This document shows positions 1 through 31,000 of a DNA stretch of 64,000 bases, in pieces (the first letter of the stretch is position 1; every line of letters starts with the position of its first letter). The position numbers were made by a program, and so were the translations under genes. The notes below the pieces were generated by a model. That model saw nothing but the letters and a program-made list of their open reading frames with translations, searched no databases and was not told the DNA's origin. The DNA is from Maylandia zebra (lineage: Eukaryota > Chordata > Actinopteri > Cichliformes > Cichlidae): NCBI RefSeq assembly GCF_041146795.1, contig NC_135177.1, positions 21,479,060 through 21,543,059 of the forward strand, read 5' to 3'.

Positions 1-468
1 TTACCAATGTTTAATTTGTAATCGCATCAGTAAAATTTTACATCAGAGATGGAGAATGCATTTATCTTAGCAGCAGTGCAGGCATGAGGCATGAGAGTCA
101 TGTTTACAACAGTGTCACATTGTATCCTTTTAAGGCACAATCTGCTCTTTCTTGATAGCGTGACAATTATCAGGTTTGTGGTTCATCAGAGTTTCAGTTC
201 ACATGTTTAAAAAGTGCAGATGCTTGCTTTGCAGAGGTTAATGGTCTGAAGCTAAAACCACAAAGACACTGATGACGTATTTGTTAAACCCCTGCTCACC
301 AAGTTTTATTCACATTTTAATCTCACAACCAGAGAAAAAAGTATCGCTTGTGTAACTGAGGAACTGAAATGATGCTTGGTAGGCAAATTCTATTTCACGT
401 GGAATAAGAGAGTGAGGTCATAGAAGTTATTTCCCTTTCATAGTCCTATCAGGCCTCAGCTAATGCTA
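1..468. other. Intergenic DNA, nothing recognised
   Basis: No exon-like open frame with splice signals and no repeat family that I recognise is visible before the Tc1-like relic at 469. The sequence is AT-rich unique-looking intergenic DNA on the far side of the rundc3b promoter. Confidence 0.5.
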
Positions 469-1441
469 CACTATATTGCCAAAAGTATTCACTTGCAAAT
501 CCGTTCGGTTCACTTCCAAGGTCACAGGTGTATAAAATCAAGCACCGAGGCATGTAGACTTCTACAACAATCTGTGGAAGAGTGGGTTGCTTTCAGGTGC
601 TCAGTGAATTCCAGCATGGTGCCGTGATAGGATGTCACCTGTGCAACAAGACCTGGCATGAAATTTCCACACTACTAAATATTCCACAGTCAACTGTTAG
701 TGGTATTATAACAAAGTGGAAGTGATTGGGAATGGCAGCAACTCAGCTAAGGAAATGGTAGACCACATAAAATCACAGTGCAGGGTCAGAGGATGCTGAG
801 GTGCACAGGGGACAGAGGTCTGTTGCTACAGACCTCCAAAGCTCACGTGGCTTTCAGGTTAACTCAAGAACAGTGTGTAGAGAGCTTCAGGAATGGGTTT
901 CCAAGGCCGAGGAGCTGCATCCAACCCTTACATCACTAAGCGCAATGCAAAATGTTGAGTGAAGTAGAGCATACCGCCACTGGACTCAAGAGCAGTGGAG
1001 ATGTGTTCATGCTTCTGCATCTGGCAGTCTGATGGATGGGTTTGGCAGTTTCCACGAGTTCTGTTTGGTCCCTTTGTTCCAGTGAAAGGAACTTAATGCT
1101 TCAGCATACCAACACATTTTGGACAATTTCATGCTTCCAACTTTGTGGCAACAGTTTGGGGATGGCCCCTCCCTGTTCCAGCATGACTGTAACCTGTGAC
1201 CAAAGCAAGGTTCGTAAAGATGTGGAAAAGCTTGACTTCTCGTCCAACCTCACAAATGCACTGGTCAAAAATTCCCCTAAACACACTCCTAAACCTGTGG
1301 AAGTCCTTCTCAGTAGAGCTGAAGCTGTTATACTGACAAAGGGTGGGCTGAAATCATAATAACTATGGGTTAAGAATGCGATGTCACTCATGTTCATATG
1401 CATGTGAAGGCAGATGAGTGAATACTTTTGGCAGCGTATCA
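469..1441 (+). mobile_element. Degenerate, internally deleted Tc1-like DNA transposon
   Basis: The left end (CACTATATTGCCAAAAGTAT) follows a TA at 467-468. The right end near 1416-1441 is its imperfect reverse complement (GAGTGAATACTTTTGGC), as expected for Tc1/mariner terminal repeats. The interior resembles the Tc1-like transposase gene common in fish genomes. Recognisable stretches include a helix-turn-helix-coding part near 590-800 and a DDE-region part near 1070-1330. At about 970 bp the element is well below the roughly 1.6 kb of a full copy, and the frame is broken by stops and deletions; the longest piece is 107 codons at 1036-1359. It is a dead relic. The Tc1 family is clear, the subfamily is not. 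Confidence 0.85.
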
Positions 1442-3429
1442 TTGTATTTAAGGACCGGCTTGTAGGCCTCTCAAAATAATAATTATCATATTAAATCTGT
1501 TCAACAGTGATCCACTTAAAGCCTGCAGAACTGCCCTGCTTCTTTGGACTGCCTTTGCTTTAAAATGATTAATGGAGACTTTCAGTTCAGTTTAACCAAT
1601 CCTCCCAGCTGGTTACTCCACCTGTAAGGAAAAACATGTACCTGTAGCTCACCTGCCCACTCCACCTTCCTGGAATCCTGTCTGCCTGCCAGCTGCCTCT
1701 CTGGATCACCTGCATGAGGACCAGACAAATAAGGTCTTATCTACTCATTCAATACTCGCTACACTTTTAGGATAAAATCTATAAAGCTGCAGCTGAGTCC
1801 AGTCTTTGTTTCTGTGTGTGTCTATTTTTCTATGTTAGCCTCTGTTTTCTCCTTAGTTTTGCCTGTGTCCTCACCTTGTTAATTTCAGGTGTGTCTTGTT
1901 ACCCTGCTGTGTCAACTACCCTGATTATCTTCGTGTGTTTCCTGTGTATCCCTCAGTCCCTGTCTTGAGTTTTTTTTGTGTGTTTTCCTTGTCTAAGTGT
2001 ATAAAACCCCTGTGATATACTCACACGAATTCACTTCTGGAGATGTTTTGGATTAAAGGAACCCTAATTCTCATTGCTGTGGACCCTCTCTTTCATCATA
2101 TAAGTCACCTGTGCCTTCTGACCGAGGATAGGAAAATCCTGCTGTAATTTGCCAGTTTATTAAGCACACAGATGTCCAGTTCACTAAGTGTTTTGTTTTG
2201 TTCTCTCGTGGACCTTGCTCTTTTGACTGTGACATCAACCTGAATAAAGGTTCACATTGGTTTATCCACAGCACCTTTACTTCCTGAGGCAAATTAAGCT
2301 GACAACCTATAAGTGGACTTGTTTGGAAGTCCATGAAATATTGTTCCTGATGTTTACTCATTGCAATTACTCATCATATTATGATGGCAATTAGCTCAGG
2401 GATCCTAAAAAATAAATGGTTCACAAGTCATACATAGCAAAAAGCTTAGTTAAACTGAACTTTTCCACAATCAAACAGAATGTTAATAAGCACGATCGAT
2501 GAGAAAGCCTATTGAGTTGTTTTAAAGTGTTTTAAAAGGCAGTTTTACTGTTTAGGATTTTCTTAAAAGTATGGAAAGTAAAAGTATTCTTAAAAACATG
2601 CTTTATGGTAGGCTTATGAGAAAGCAGCAGCATCTACTGTCCAGATAAGTTTTGTCATTCACTAAGACACCAGTGATTTAACCCCCCCCCCCCCCCCCCC
2701 CCCCAAAAAAAACCAGCTTAAAATAAATCACACAAAAATCTGTCCCTCAAAAAAAGAACCAAAAGAACCCCAAAGAGATCCCCCAAACTAAGGTGCATAA
2801 AGACACCAGAGAAAGGCTCAATGACTGATTGTTATAGAGCATTATATCATATCACAGCTATTCCTGTGTATGTAAATGAATAATATTACTACTTTACAGG
2901 AATGCAGGTTGTTTTGTCCAAGTATGTGAGCCCTAAAGTACTCAATATGTAGACAAACACACACGAACACACTTTAGATTTAAAAGGAAAGAACTCCGTG
3001 ATATTTGAAGTATGTCAAAGGCAGCCAGCTGCTGAGCTGTGTGACCAGTCCAAAAGGTCCCGACCAACTGGTTTACTGATTATAGGGGCTTTGTCCTTTA
3101 TCTGAACCGTCATTTAGTGTTGTAAGTGAAATGTAAAATGTTTCTCTGTGAAGTGCGAATGCTAAAACCCCCTTAAACAAAGCGCATCCAAAAACCCTTG
3201 GTATGGAGAGTGTCATTGTAAGCAGGTCTTGAGAGGTCCAGTGTGAGAGGTCCAGACCCAAAGGACTAACCCATCATGCATCTGTGGTCTTTATTTACCC
3301 TTTTTACAACTCATTTCTTCAACTCTACTATTTAGAAAGTGGAATAAAACGAAAAAGTGGAGAAAAACGAAGAAGAGCGCATGGATGGGATTTTGGTGAA
3401 AAGGAAGAGTCTGCTGTTTTCATTCAAAA
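1442..3429. other. Intergenic DNA, probably partly repeat-derived
   Basis: No gene is visible. The stretch at about 1790-2360 has the compositional feel of dispersed repeat DNA, but I cannot name a family and see no terminal repeats. The open frame on the minus strand at 2071-2361 has no recognisable domain. A pure C tract at 2682-2704 is listed separately. Confidence 0.4.
2682..2704 (+). repeat. Poly(C) tract, 23 bases, followed by poly(A)
   Basis: Twenty-three consecutive C residues are followed by seven A residues. Long C homopolymers are uncommon in vertebrate DNA. The minus strand carries poly(G), which could form a G-quadruplex, and the plus strand could form an i-motif. The exact length may be uncertain because homopolymers are prone to sequencing error. 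Confidence 0.9.
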
Positions 3430-3443
3430 CCACTAGAGGGCGC
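3430..3443 (+). promoter_or_regulatory. Candidate CTCF binding site
   Basis: CCACTAGAGGGCGC fits the vertebrate CTCF core consensus CCASYAGRKGGCRS at all 14 positions. It lies about 1.2 kb upstream of the rundc3b start codon in otherwise AT-rich DNA, a plausible place for a boundary or promoter-proximal insulator. Binding cannot be shown from sequence. Confidence 0.6.
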
Positions 3444-4280
3444 CCTCCCCCCTTCGATGCAAGTGAAAGAGATCATTATAAGAGACAGCAGGAAACATGA
3501 ACAGAAGCACATGTGAGTTTTAAGATGTTAAATATAAAAAAACTGTAGTAATACCGTTCAGGATTATGGTATGAAATCCCTGTTACTCACACAAAAGCTC
3601 AGTCTATCATCTGGTCGGATGTTACACAGAAACTCATCACACAGAGGTCAGGCGATGGGATTTTGAAAGGAAATCTTTATTATAACGAACAAACAACTCT
3701 TTTATTTATGTGCAGCCAGTATGACCAGAGATGAAAAATAATTGTTTTTTAAAATTTGGTTATACTTTAGGGTTTATATCTTTTCCACATAATAATTTAT
3801 AGCTCTGTCTTAATTATAATAACACATTTCCTTTATTATATTTAATAATAAAGGAGGAGTCAGAGCTTCTTGTAATTTTAAGGTGGGCTTGACTAATAGG
3901 CTTCCTGAAGTTATTTCAGGGTTTTTCAGCTATTTTCCCCCCCACTCTGTCTCGGTCCATCCTTTGTATCTAAACCGAGAAGAAGAAAGAAGAAGAACAC
4001 ATGGAAGCTGACCGTTTTCACTGGATTGGTTTTTGTTTCTTAAAGCACTTCACATTGACCAATGAATAACGCAAGAATTACAAAGACATGTAACTCAAGG
4101 GATGAACCAGTGTTGTGTTTACAGGTAACAGCTTAGAAAATAATCAATTATAAATCGTATCTTTAGGCACTGTTACTAGCAGCCTGTCACAAAAACTCGT
4201 TTATTTACATTTCTTTAGTTTAATCCATTAAATTTTTTTTAACGATAACACAGTTTGACAACTATAAAATAGTTTTTTAT
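3444..4280. other. Upstream DNA of rundc3b, nothing recognised
   Basis: AT-rich DNA without exon-like features or a recognised repeat. It separates the CTCF-like motif from the microsatellite that precedes the first rundc3b exon. Confidence 0.4.
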
Positions 4281-4392
4281 AGGGTGGCTTGAGATTTTTG
4301 CGCAGTACTTAATATAATATAATATAATATAATATAATATAATATAATATAATATAATATAATATAATATAATATAATATAATATAATATAA
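4281..4392. repeat. MITE end fragment and TAATA pentanucleotide microsatellite
   Basis: At 4281-4308 a GGGTGGCTTGAG...GCAGTACT segment matches the right terminal repeat of the MITE at 16032-16194. It is immediately followed by 16.6 uninterrupted copies of TAATA at 4310-4392. The microsatellite ends about 240 bases before the rundc3b start codon. Such AT-only pentamer arrays are usually length-polymorphic and unwind easily. Confidence 0.85.
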
Positions 4393-4633
4393 ATAAGTAT
4401 AAATAGAGAACTGTGTTAAATATTTGTGATTTTCTAGTCGGTTGCACAAGCTCTTATTTTGAAAGTTCCAACAGGAAGATCCTAGCGTGACTTATCACAG
4501 TTTTCGGGCCCCTCCTTCAGTGGAGCATCCTCTGTACCCCTCACAGACAGACGGACGTAGACAGCTGGTCGTTCCCTGGCGCACCGGAGCCGTGGACAGC
4601 TCACGGGGACCAGCCACAGACTCAAGCCCGGGG

Positions 4634-23150
<18,517 letters not shown>

Positions 23151-24089
23151 GGAATGAAGAGTTAAAAACGCCTTTTGGCCAGGGCCAGATAATCCAGGAA
23201 CCTTCTCCGTTTTGGAAATTGTTTGTAGAGGTTTATGTTATGTATGTGGAACTTGAGGATCTGGTGTAGCATGATCCAGCTCCATCAGTCTGAATGACGT
23301 CTTAATAATGTTCCACACCGATGAAATGACAGAGGATCTTCAAATGGAACTTCATCAGTATATGTTCAGTGTTTAGTTTTGTTTGTTTTTATCTGTGGAG
23401 CATTGTTGATTTCTATTTTAGGAAGTATTAGTCTGAATTATGTCACTTTACAGCCCAGAGGGGGCAGTGAAAAGGCTGCGCCTCTCTTAGGCTCTAGAGA
23501 TTATACCATACTGAAAATACTGACTGTAGGTCAGAGGTCTGAGAGGGAAAAATGAAAGACTACAAACCAGAGTGTCACTGAATTATTTTCTGTTGATAAT
23601 GGGATGTATTCATATTTTTGGTTCTGTTGGTGGTGCCATAAATCACCCTTTTCTTCTATTTGTGATGGTTAATGTGCCTGTTTTGTCTCAGTACGTCATC
23701 AGTGTTTGGGATGAGGCAGTCTTTGTTGTTTGGTGTTTTTCTTCAGTTTTTCATCAGCCTTATGTTGCCACTGTTGTGTATCACGTGGTTTTGTTCTCAG
23801 GTAAGGATCACTATGAGTAATAACCACCCCAAATTTCTGGGTTTTATTTTAAAGTTGAGCTTTATTCCCTTTAATTATTAAAATGCAGTATTTCACTGTA
23901 ATGGCTGGTTACCGTGGATAGATCATTGTTTAAAGTCTGTGTTGCGATTCAGTATGAATACAATTTGTATTGTTGGTAACTAAGCCGTGTACCTCAACAC
24001 TAAACTCATTACTTTTTGCCTTCACCTCGTTCCAGCGGTCGTTTGCACAGACATACAGCAGATGTTTTACTGGATTTACCTTGTTATTC

Positions 24090-24103
24090 TTTATTTGAAT
24101 AAA
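24090..24103. terminator. Near-palindromic polyadenylation signals shared by convergent genes
   Basis: TTTATTTGAATAAA contains AATAAA on the plus strand (24098-24103) and, read on the minus strand, AATAAA at 24095-24090. It lies 948 bases after the rundc3b stop and 989 bases after the slc25a40 stop, so it can serve either 3' UTR. A second minus-strand AATAAA lies at 24232-24237. The rest of 23151-25091 shows no gene and is best read as the two 3' UTRs. Confidence 0.6.
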
Positions 24104-25091
24104 CTACACTGAAACACTGACAACTTGATGGTGACATTTGAGTTTCTTGTCAACAGCAACAGGTGTGAGGAAAAGGTAATCGGGTATAGAAAATGACACA
24201 TTTTCATATAGTACAATCTGAATAATGCTATTTTATTTACACTCACGCTGTAGTGGCACTCTACTGTGCAAAAGCAAGGAGACGTTTTAGGGATTCTCAC
24301 AACACAGAGGAGTGAAATAGAGATCTTGTGTCTCCAATTTAAGGAGTTCAGGCACAGAGCACATGATCTCAGTGAGATACATGGAAAATATATTACTAAT
24401 AAAAAGTCTTTCTTTGATATACTAGCTCCTAAACACGCCTGAAATGAACAAGGTGTAGATGAAAAATATTTCTTTCCAACTTCACACAGAATCTACTGCA
24501 TTCAACAAAAACAATGTAAAAATTAATATGAATAAATTCATATCGATTCTGATCATCTTTAATATTTTACAATGCAGGAAGACAGACAGTTGTTTTTTTT
24601 TGGGGTTTTTTTTTTTTAACCCCATTTGTGCTAATGTTTTAAATTTGGCAACATTAACTTTATCATGCTAAAGATCTGCACTGCAAAATGAAGCATCTGG
24701 CTCATCCAGATAACTTTAGAAGTAACACTGTGCAACTTCTTGGTTGACTTGCACTATGAAAGGAGAATATGGATTCACCTCAATGCATTAACTGCTCAGG
24801 CCCCAATAAATTTATCTAAAAAAATACCATCCTTTCCTTGATCTCATGGAGCTCGTTGTGCGGACAGTGAAAACTCTATATACAAACAGACAAGGAGTCC
24901 TAAAGCCCTGAGGTTACTTGTTCACCTTATATATACGTCTTAATTATTGTTAAAGTATAATTTAACATCATTCCAACCCCTGACTTTGCTCAATAACCTC
25001 AAGTTAAATCTAAGTGGTTTGACAGTACAACCCTCAGGTGCGGTCTAGCAGTAGCTGTTGTGGCGTGCGTCGTTCTTCCAAGGGAAATCTG

Positions 25092-28000
25092 TCAGGGGTT
25101 GGTCTGCAGTGGTCCATGTGTCCTCTCTTTGTTGTGTTTTCGGAAAAAGGCCTTTCCAAACTCATAACTGCTGATCATGATGGCACAGGCTGGAGCCACT
25201 TTTATCACCCTGGGGAGAAAACCTGATAGAGAAACCACAGGTATGAGAAGAGTTTATATACAGTCTAAACAGAATGTATGCACTCTTTCAGTAATAAGGT
25301 TTCATGTATCAGGACATGAAAACAATCGGGCCCTTAGCAAGTCTTAAAATAAAGGTAAATACAACCTTAAGACGAACTATAAGAGAGGACATATATGTAT
25401 GTATTTAAGCCAAAGCACAGAAGCAGCGTGTGAAAAAGTAAGCACACACTTAAACTCCTAATTTCTATGGAAGCTGTAAGTAGCAGCCAAGTGCTACTAA
25501 TCAAATGAAGTTTTTCAGCTGATCAGTAAGTGTGAGCACCTCTAAAAGACCAGTTGGTGTCAAGTATTCACGTGTGTTCGCACAGTGTCAACGAAAAAGC
25601 TGCTTCTCTCTAAAAAGAGAGAGGAGGCAGCATGACTTGCATACATCTGAAAAAACCGCAAGACAGACGAGACCAAACTGGACATGTTTGGCTATAACGC
25701 ATAATCCCACATCTGGCCAAAAATCACAAACAGCATGTCAGCACAACTGTGTCATAGGCTACGTTCACACTGCAGGCGAAAGTGCATCAAATCCGATTTT
25801 TCTGACCCTATGCGACTCATATCCGATCATGGTATGACAGTGTGAACGGCACAAATCCGATATTTTCAAATCCGATCTGGGTCACTTTTGTATGTGGTAC
25901 TGAATCCGATACATATCCGATGTCTTAGAAATTGACTGCTGTTTGATGGTCATGTCGCATTAAATCCGTCTTTCCGTCACTGACACAAGACAGACGCCAA
26001 TTATCAGCTCCGGAGAAGACATCGTGAACGCTTCCTGGACATCCCGTGAAACTGTTGGGAAGACAACGTTGGAGAAACGTGAACATTTTATTTGTACTGT
26101 ATAATCTGCAGATTCTGACAGAAATCTGCAACTATCCTTTGAAGCACCGCTCCTCTAAAACAGCAATAAGGATCATTATTAGGTTATTTACATTATTATG
26201 TAAATAACAAAATAACTTAAAGCAAAAACTGGGAAACGTAAAGTCCGAAACAAATCTTTATATTAAGGCCATCAGTCAAACAATATTGTTTGCTCTGGGT
26301 CTAAACAGAGCGCGTTGTGTGTGACGTCTTCTTTTGCGCATGCGGGCCTGTTGGATTGTGTGTCCACAGGTGTTTGTACTTTGCGTCATAATAAAATGAC
26401 GGTAAAAGGCTCCGCCCACTTCCTATCCATGTCTTACCATGCAACGACTCTGTGAATGGACTGGAGAAGTGTAGTGGTAGAGTCCTCCGTCTGGAATGAG
26501 ATATGTGTGTCGACTTTTTATTCTCCCTTAAAATTATTATGCCATAACGCTGCACAGAGCAGCTCTGCTAACAGGGCCGCTTTGAGCGTTCACACTAGAG
26601 CGCGTTTGCTGTCGCATTTTATTTGTAGTGTGAACGAGCAGACAAAAAAAATCAGATTTGATCAAAAAATCGGAATTGAGCATTAAGACCTGCAGTGTGA
26701 ACGAAGCCATAGTGACTGTCGAGCACAGTGGTGAGGCGGTCATGATGAGGGCTGGTTTTGCAGCCACAGAACCTGAGCACCTGCAATCATTAAATCAACC
26801 ATGAAATCCTGTGTATACCACAATGTTCTTAGCTGAAATAGGGTCATGCAACACGACGACTGAACCTAAGAACAGCAGCAAATCTACAACGAAATGGCTG
26901 AAAAAGAAAATGAAGTCAAAGTCCAGACCGCAAACTGACTGGAATGTGGTGGCGACCTGAACAGAGCTGTGCGCGTTCGTGCAAATGTTCGTAAAGCTCA
27001 TTTAATGGAAACAGCATTGTAAAGAAGAGTGGGCCAAAATGTATTTAAAGTCATACAGGAAATTATTACTTCATGTTACAGCAGCTAAAGGTGTTTCTAC
27101 AAGTTACTAAACAGTAATATGGTATGTATGTAATATGCTGTTAATCTGAGGTTGTATTTACCAAATGTAAAGGTTGGCAAGAAGTGAAAAACTTTCATCA
27201 TGTCCTGAAATGTAACGCTTTAGATTTGAAAGAGGGTGGAGGTTGTTTTTACAGCGAGTGTTTATGACTACCTCAGACTCGCCACTCACTGAGTCAAGGG
27301 TCAGTGAAGTACTTACCAGCAAACAGCCCTCTAAACCCGTTTTCTGCCACAATCCTGCACATCACATAGAAGGTGGAGGAGGCCTGACCTGGCACTGCAA
27401 ACACAAGAGCACCAATTAGCAACAAACAGCATCATCCAACCAAAAACAGAGCACAAGAGATGTGGGTTTAACAATAAAAGGCAGCAGCTTTGCCTCACAT
27501 ATTCCATCACATCCTTACAGATGAGCTGAGAAATATCTTCATCGCTATGTTCATCTGAAGCTGTTACACTCTCTAAACTCCTCTGAGTTAGAATTGTTTA
27601 GGACAATCTTATCCTACACTGTGAGTGGATATTCTGCCACCCGTCTTCATTGAGACCGTTTGATGTTTACACCGAGTGGTGCACACTGGCTTAATGGTGT
27701 TTTTAAGGAGCACATGCAGGAGGGCCTGTTCCTCACTCAGCAGTCTTTAAAGGGCAAGGCTTTGAAAAGAGGAGTGGGGTCTGAAACAGGAGAGAAGGGG
27801 GCGTCTACAAACAGCTGGAGCAGCCATCACCATCATCCACAGAGGAGGAAGCACACACTTGAGGCACTTATTTGTGTTGCTTATCAGCACTGAGAAGGTT
27901 TAAGTGCTCCACAGGGCTTGACTTGAGATGCTTGTCGACTGTCACTTGAAAGTGTTGTGGCCTCTTAACAGAATGAGGAAGCCTTTTTGATGAGAAGTAA

Positions 28001-31000
28001 AATGTTTTAAAGCTCATTGTTGCTTTTATTTAACTCTGCAGACTTGGGTTATTTACCATGCCAACACAAATATGAACATATAGCATCAACATAACCTCCC
28101 CAAGTAGCTGCAGATGTACATTTACAATCTTCAGAAGCTTTAATTTAAAAGAAATTAAGCAGATTTACAGTTCTTTGCTTGCAGCTCTCCAAGCTCCACC
28201 TGTTTTCTTGTTTTGACGACATCAAAAGGCAAAGTTACAATAGATGCAATCTGAAAGAAATGACAAAAATGAAATAAGAAATGATACGCTGTAGTTTACT
28301 TCTGCTTTTTTGCTATCAAATATGTTTATCTGCAGGCTGGAAGTTGAATTCTGTGGAGTTTTAGACGAAAAATTAACTTACAGATCCTGAAACAGCTCCG
28401 GATACAAAGGTGATGGTCAGCGTGGGTTCTCTGATGTTAGACAAGCCACACAGCCAGCTCTTGCCCATCTCGTAGTTGTACCAGTACATGGCTGAGAAGG
28501 GAACGTCTCGGAGAAGCGTGGGCCCCAAACCCCTCCACAGAGACAGCCAGCCCTCTTTGGCCACTGCTGAGCGGATGCACTGGGTCAGCTCCCTGTACGA
28601 CTGCTTCTGAGACTGCAGTTTAGTGCGGATCAACTCCAGAGGACTGATCACCGTCACCGAACCCACTTTCACACAGAGGAGGAAGACAAAGCAGTTCATG
28701 AAGTGATTTGTTAGTGAAAGTAACATGCTGCTGTGGCACTTTTAATGATTGAGCCTCTTTTTTCTACTTTAATAATCACTTACAGGCCTGTAAGTTAGAC
28801 TAAAAATAACACTAACATTTTCTAAATAAAATCTAGCTTGTTGGATAAAATATAGGAAGCCAAGACCACGGTGCAGAAGGTAAGGGTGGCTGGCCTTGAG
28901 ACCCCCAACATTGTTAAAATGCTGATGTCTGTTATTAGGCATTATATGGCATATTTCAGTAGCAGTAGGACAGCAGTCAGCTCACCTCTAGCAGTAGCTC
29001 CTGCAAGGAGAGGAGCCATCTGAGCATATTCTCCCATCCTGACCCTCAGTGCTGCACAGAGCTGGTCGTAACATGTGAAGTAGATCACTGTCGCTGGGAC
29101 TGCCATCACACTGGAGAAGGCACATAACAGAAAGCACATAACAGAAGGTACATAAATCATGCCTTACTTATAAAATTTTCTAAGCAGGTAAAAGACAGCC
29201 ACAAAAATGCATCTAAATTTAAAAACTGTGAAGAAAGTTCTGTTTAATGATGTGTAACATAATTAAATATTTGGTTACGATCATTGAAGAAACTCTGAGG
29301 TGGCTCACTATGAATAAATACCACATCAAAGGAAAACACTCTGCTGTAATCACCACTGACCCACCACAGCTCAATAACTCAGGCGCCCAATCAGGAAATA
29401 GAAAAAAATAGACTTTACACTCACAGTGTTGGAGGCAGACCGCTCCATAATGACCTGATTCCCTCACGCCGTACTATGTTGACAAATGCATCCTGCAGAG
29501 ATTCAGAGCTAGGAGTCAGTGAAGGATGATGTGCTCTGTGGCACTCAGAGGTTTTGTACTACAACACCTCTACTTAATACAAGCAGGAACAGTTCTATCA
29601 GCCACTAAAGCTAAGTTTAACTTGTCAGACTGCTAACTTTAAAACATTATACAGAACAAGAAGCTCACTCTCTGCACAGCATTTACTTTTAAGGGAACAT
29701 TATTGTATTTTGTATATATTAATTTTGTTTTCTGTTTCTTTTTAAATTTTACTTTAAGAAGTTTGTAGTGCAGTAAACTCCACAGATGTATAATTTGATT
29801 ATGCATCCATTCTGAAAGAGCAGGTAATGGATAATAAGTACTGATTTGTAAATAACTTCAGCTTATTATCTATTACACTGCAGTATATTTCTAACTAACT
29901 GGACAGCTCATTCTCTGATAATACTTTCTTTAAAGACATAATGCCTTTTGGAGTCAACTTGAAAGAAAGACAGATGTGAAATGTAAAAGTCAGGTCGGAG
30001 GTCAAATGTGCCATAATATTTAGATGAAATCTATAATGTGATATTTAGAACATGTACAATTTCTTCATTTTGCCAATAAAAACAAAAGCAGCAGAATTTA
30101 AAGCACAGTTTTACAGATAAATGATATTTTATGAAGATTAGACCTTATTTGATCTTGAGGAAAAGTTCATAGGTCCAAAGTAACCTGATATGTAAAATCT
30201 CCATCCCCAAAGCTCCCAAACAAAGGCAGTAGGAAACATAGTGGTAAATAGCTCTATAAAGCCTTCTTCTCAATCTGCTGACCTTGAGTAGAGGTCAAAG
30301 GACAAATGTGACATTACATTTAAAATCTTTATAAAAATAATATAATATTTATATTATATGTTCCCACTACACACCACACTTGTCACAGATTCTACGTTAT
30401 AAGGCTTTTTGTCAATTTTCGACCATTAAATCGTTAAGTTGACCTTGACCAAGGTCAATTAACAAAGCAAGGCTTAATGAAGCAAGGCTTAAGAAGCAAG
30501 GCTTAATGAAGCAAGGCTTAAGAAGCAAGGCTTAATGAAGCAAGGCTTAATGAAGCAAGGCTACCGTGTTTACAGACAGAACGACACACAAACGATACTA
30601 AAAAACATGGCAGAAGGTAATTATAGAGGTAAACTGTAATGTGGATGTAAACTTTTACCAGCGTGCCACTAAAGTGACCTGGAGCTTTGTACCAGGCCTT
30701 GGAATTCCCATTTTCACATATACATATGTGGTCCATAAGTCCATTGCAGTAGACAAAGCATTTGCCTGAAAAATATTAACATCAACATTTAATACAGTGA
30801 CATCAAACGCAGGCCGGCTGGATGTTCAGGTCAGCAAAATGCGAACATTTCGGTGAAGTTGTTACTGGCTAAACCAATTATTGAGTAAAATTCACTGCTG
30901 TTTCTAGTGTGGTAATGTGAAGCTAGCAGTACAACAAGGGTATGAAAATGTATGAAAATATAAAAGCAGTTTTGGAGCTTTGGATGTTTCATTGCAGGTA

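Noticed and set aside
1790-2360. Possible LTR or other retroelement in the upstream region
   Set aside because: No paired LTRs, primer-binding site, polypurine tract or coding domain could be found; only a general repeat-like feel remains.
23455-23475. AGCCCAGAGGGGGCAGTG as a CTCF site after rundc3b
   Set aside because: It matches the 3' half of the consensus but misses about three of the first five positions.
30467-30562. Regularly spaced repeats as a CRISPR-like array
   Set aside because: The units are directly adjacent without spacers, and the DNA is vertebrate; this is a minisatellite.
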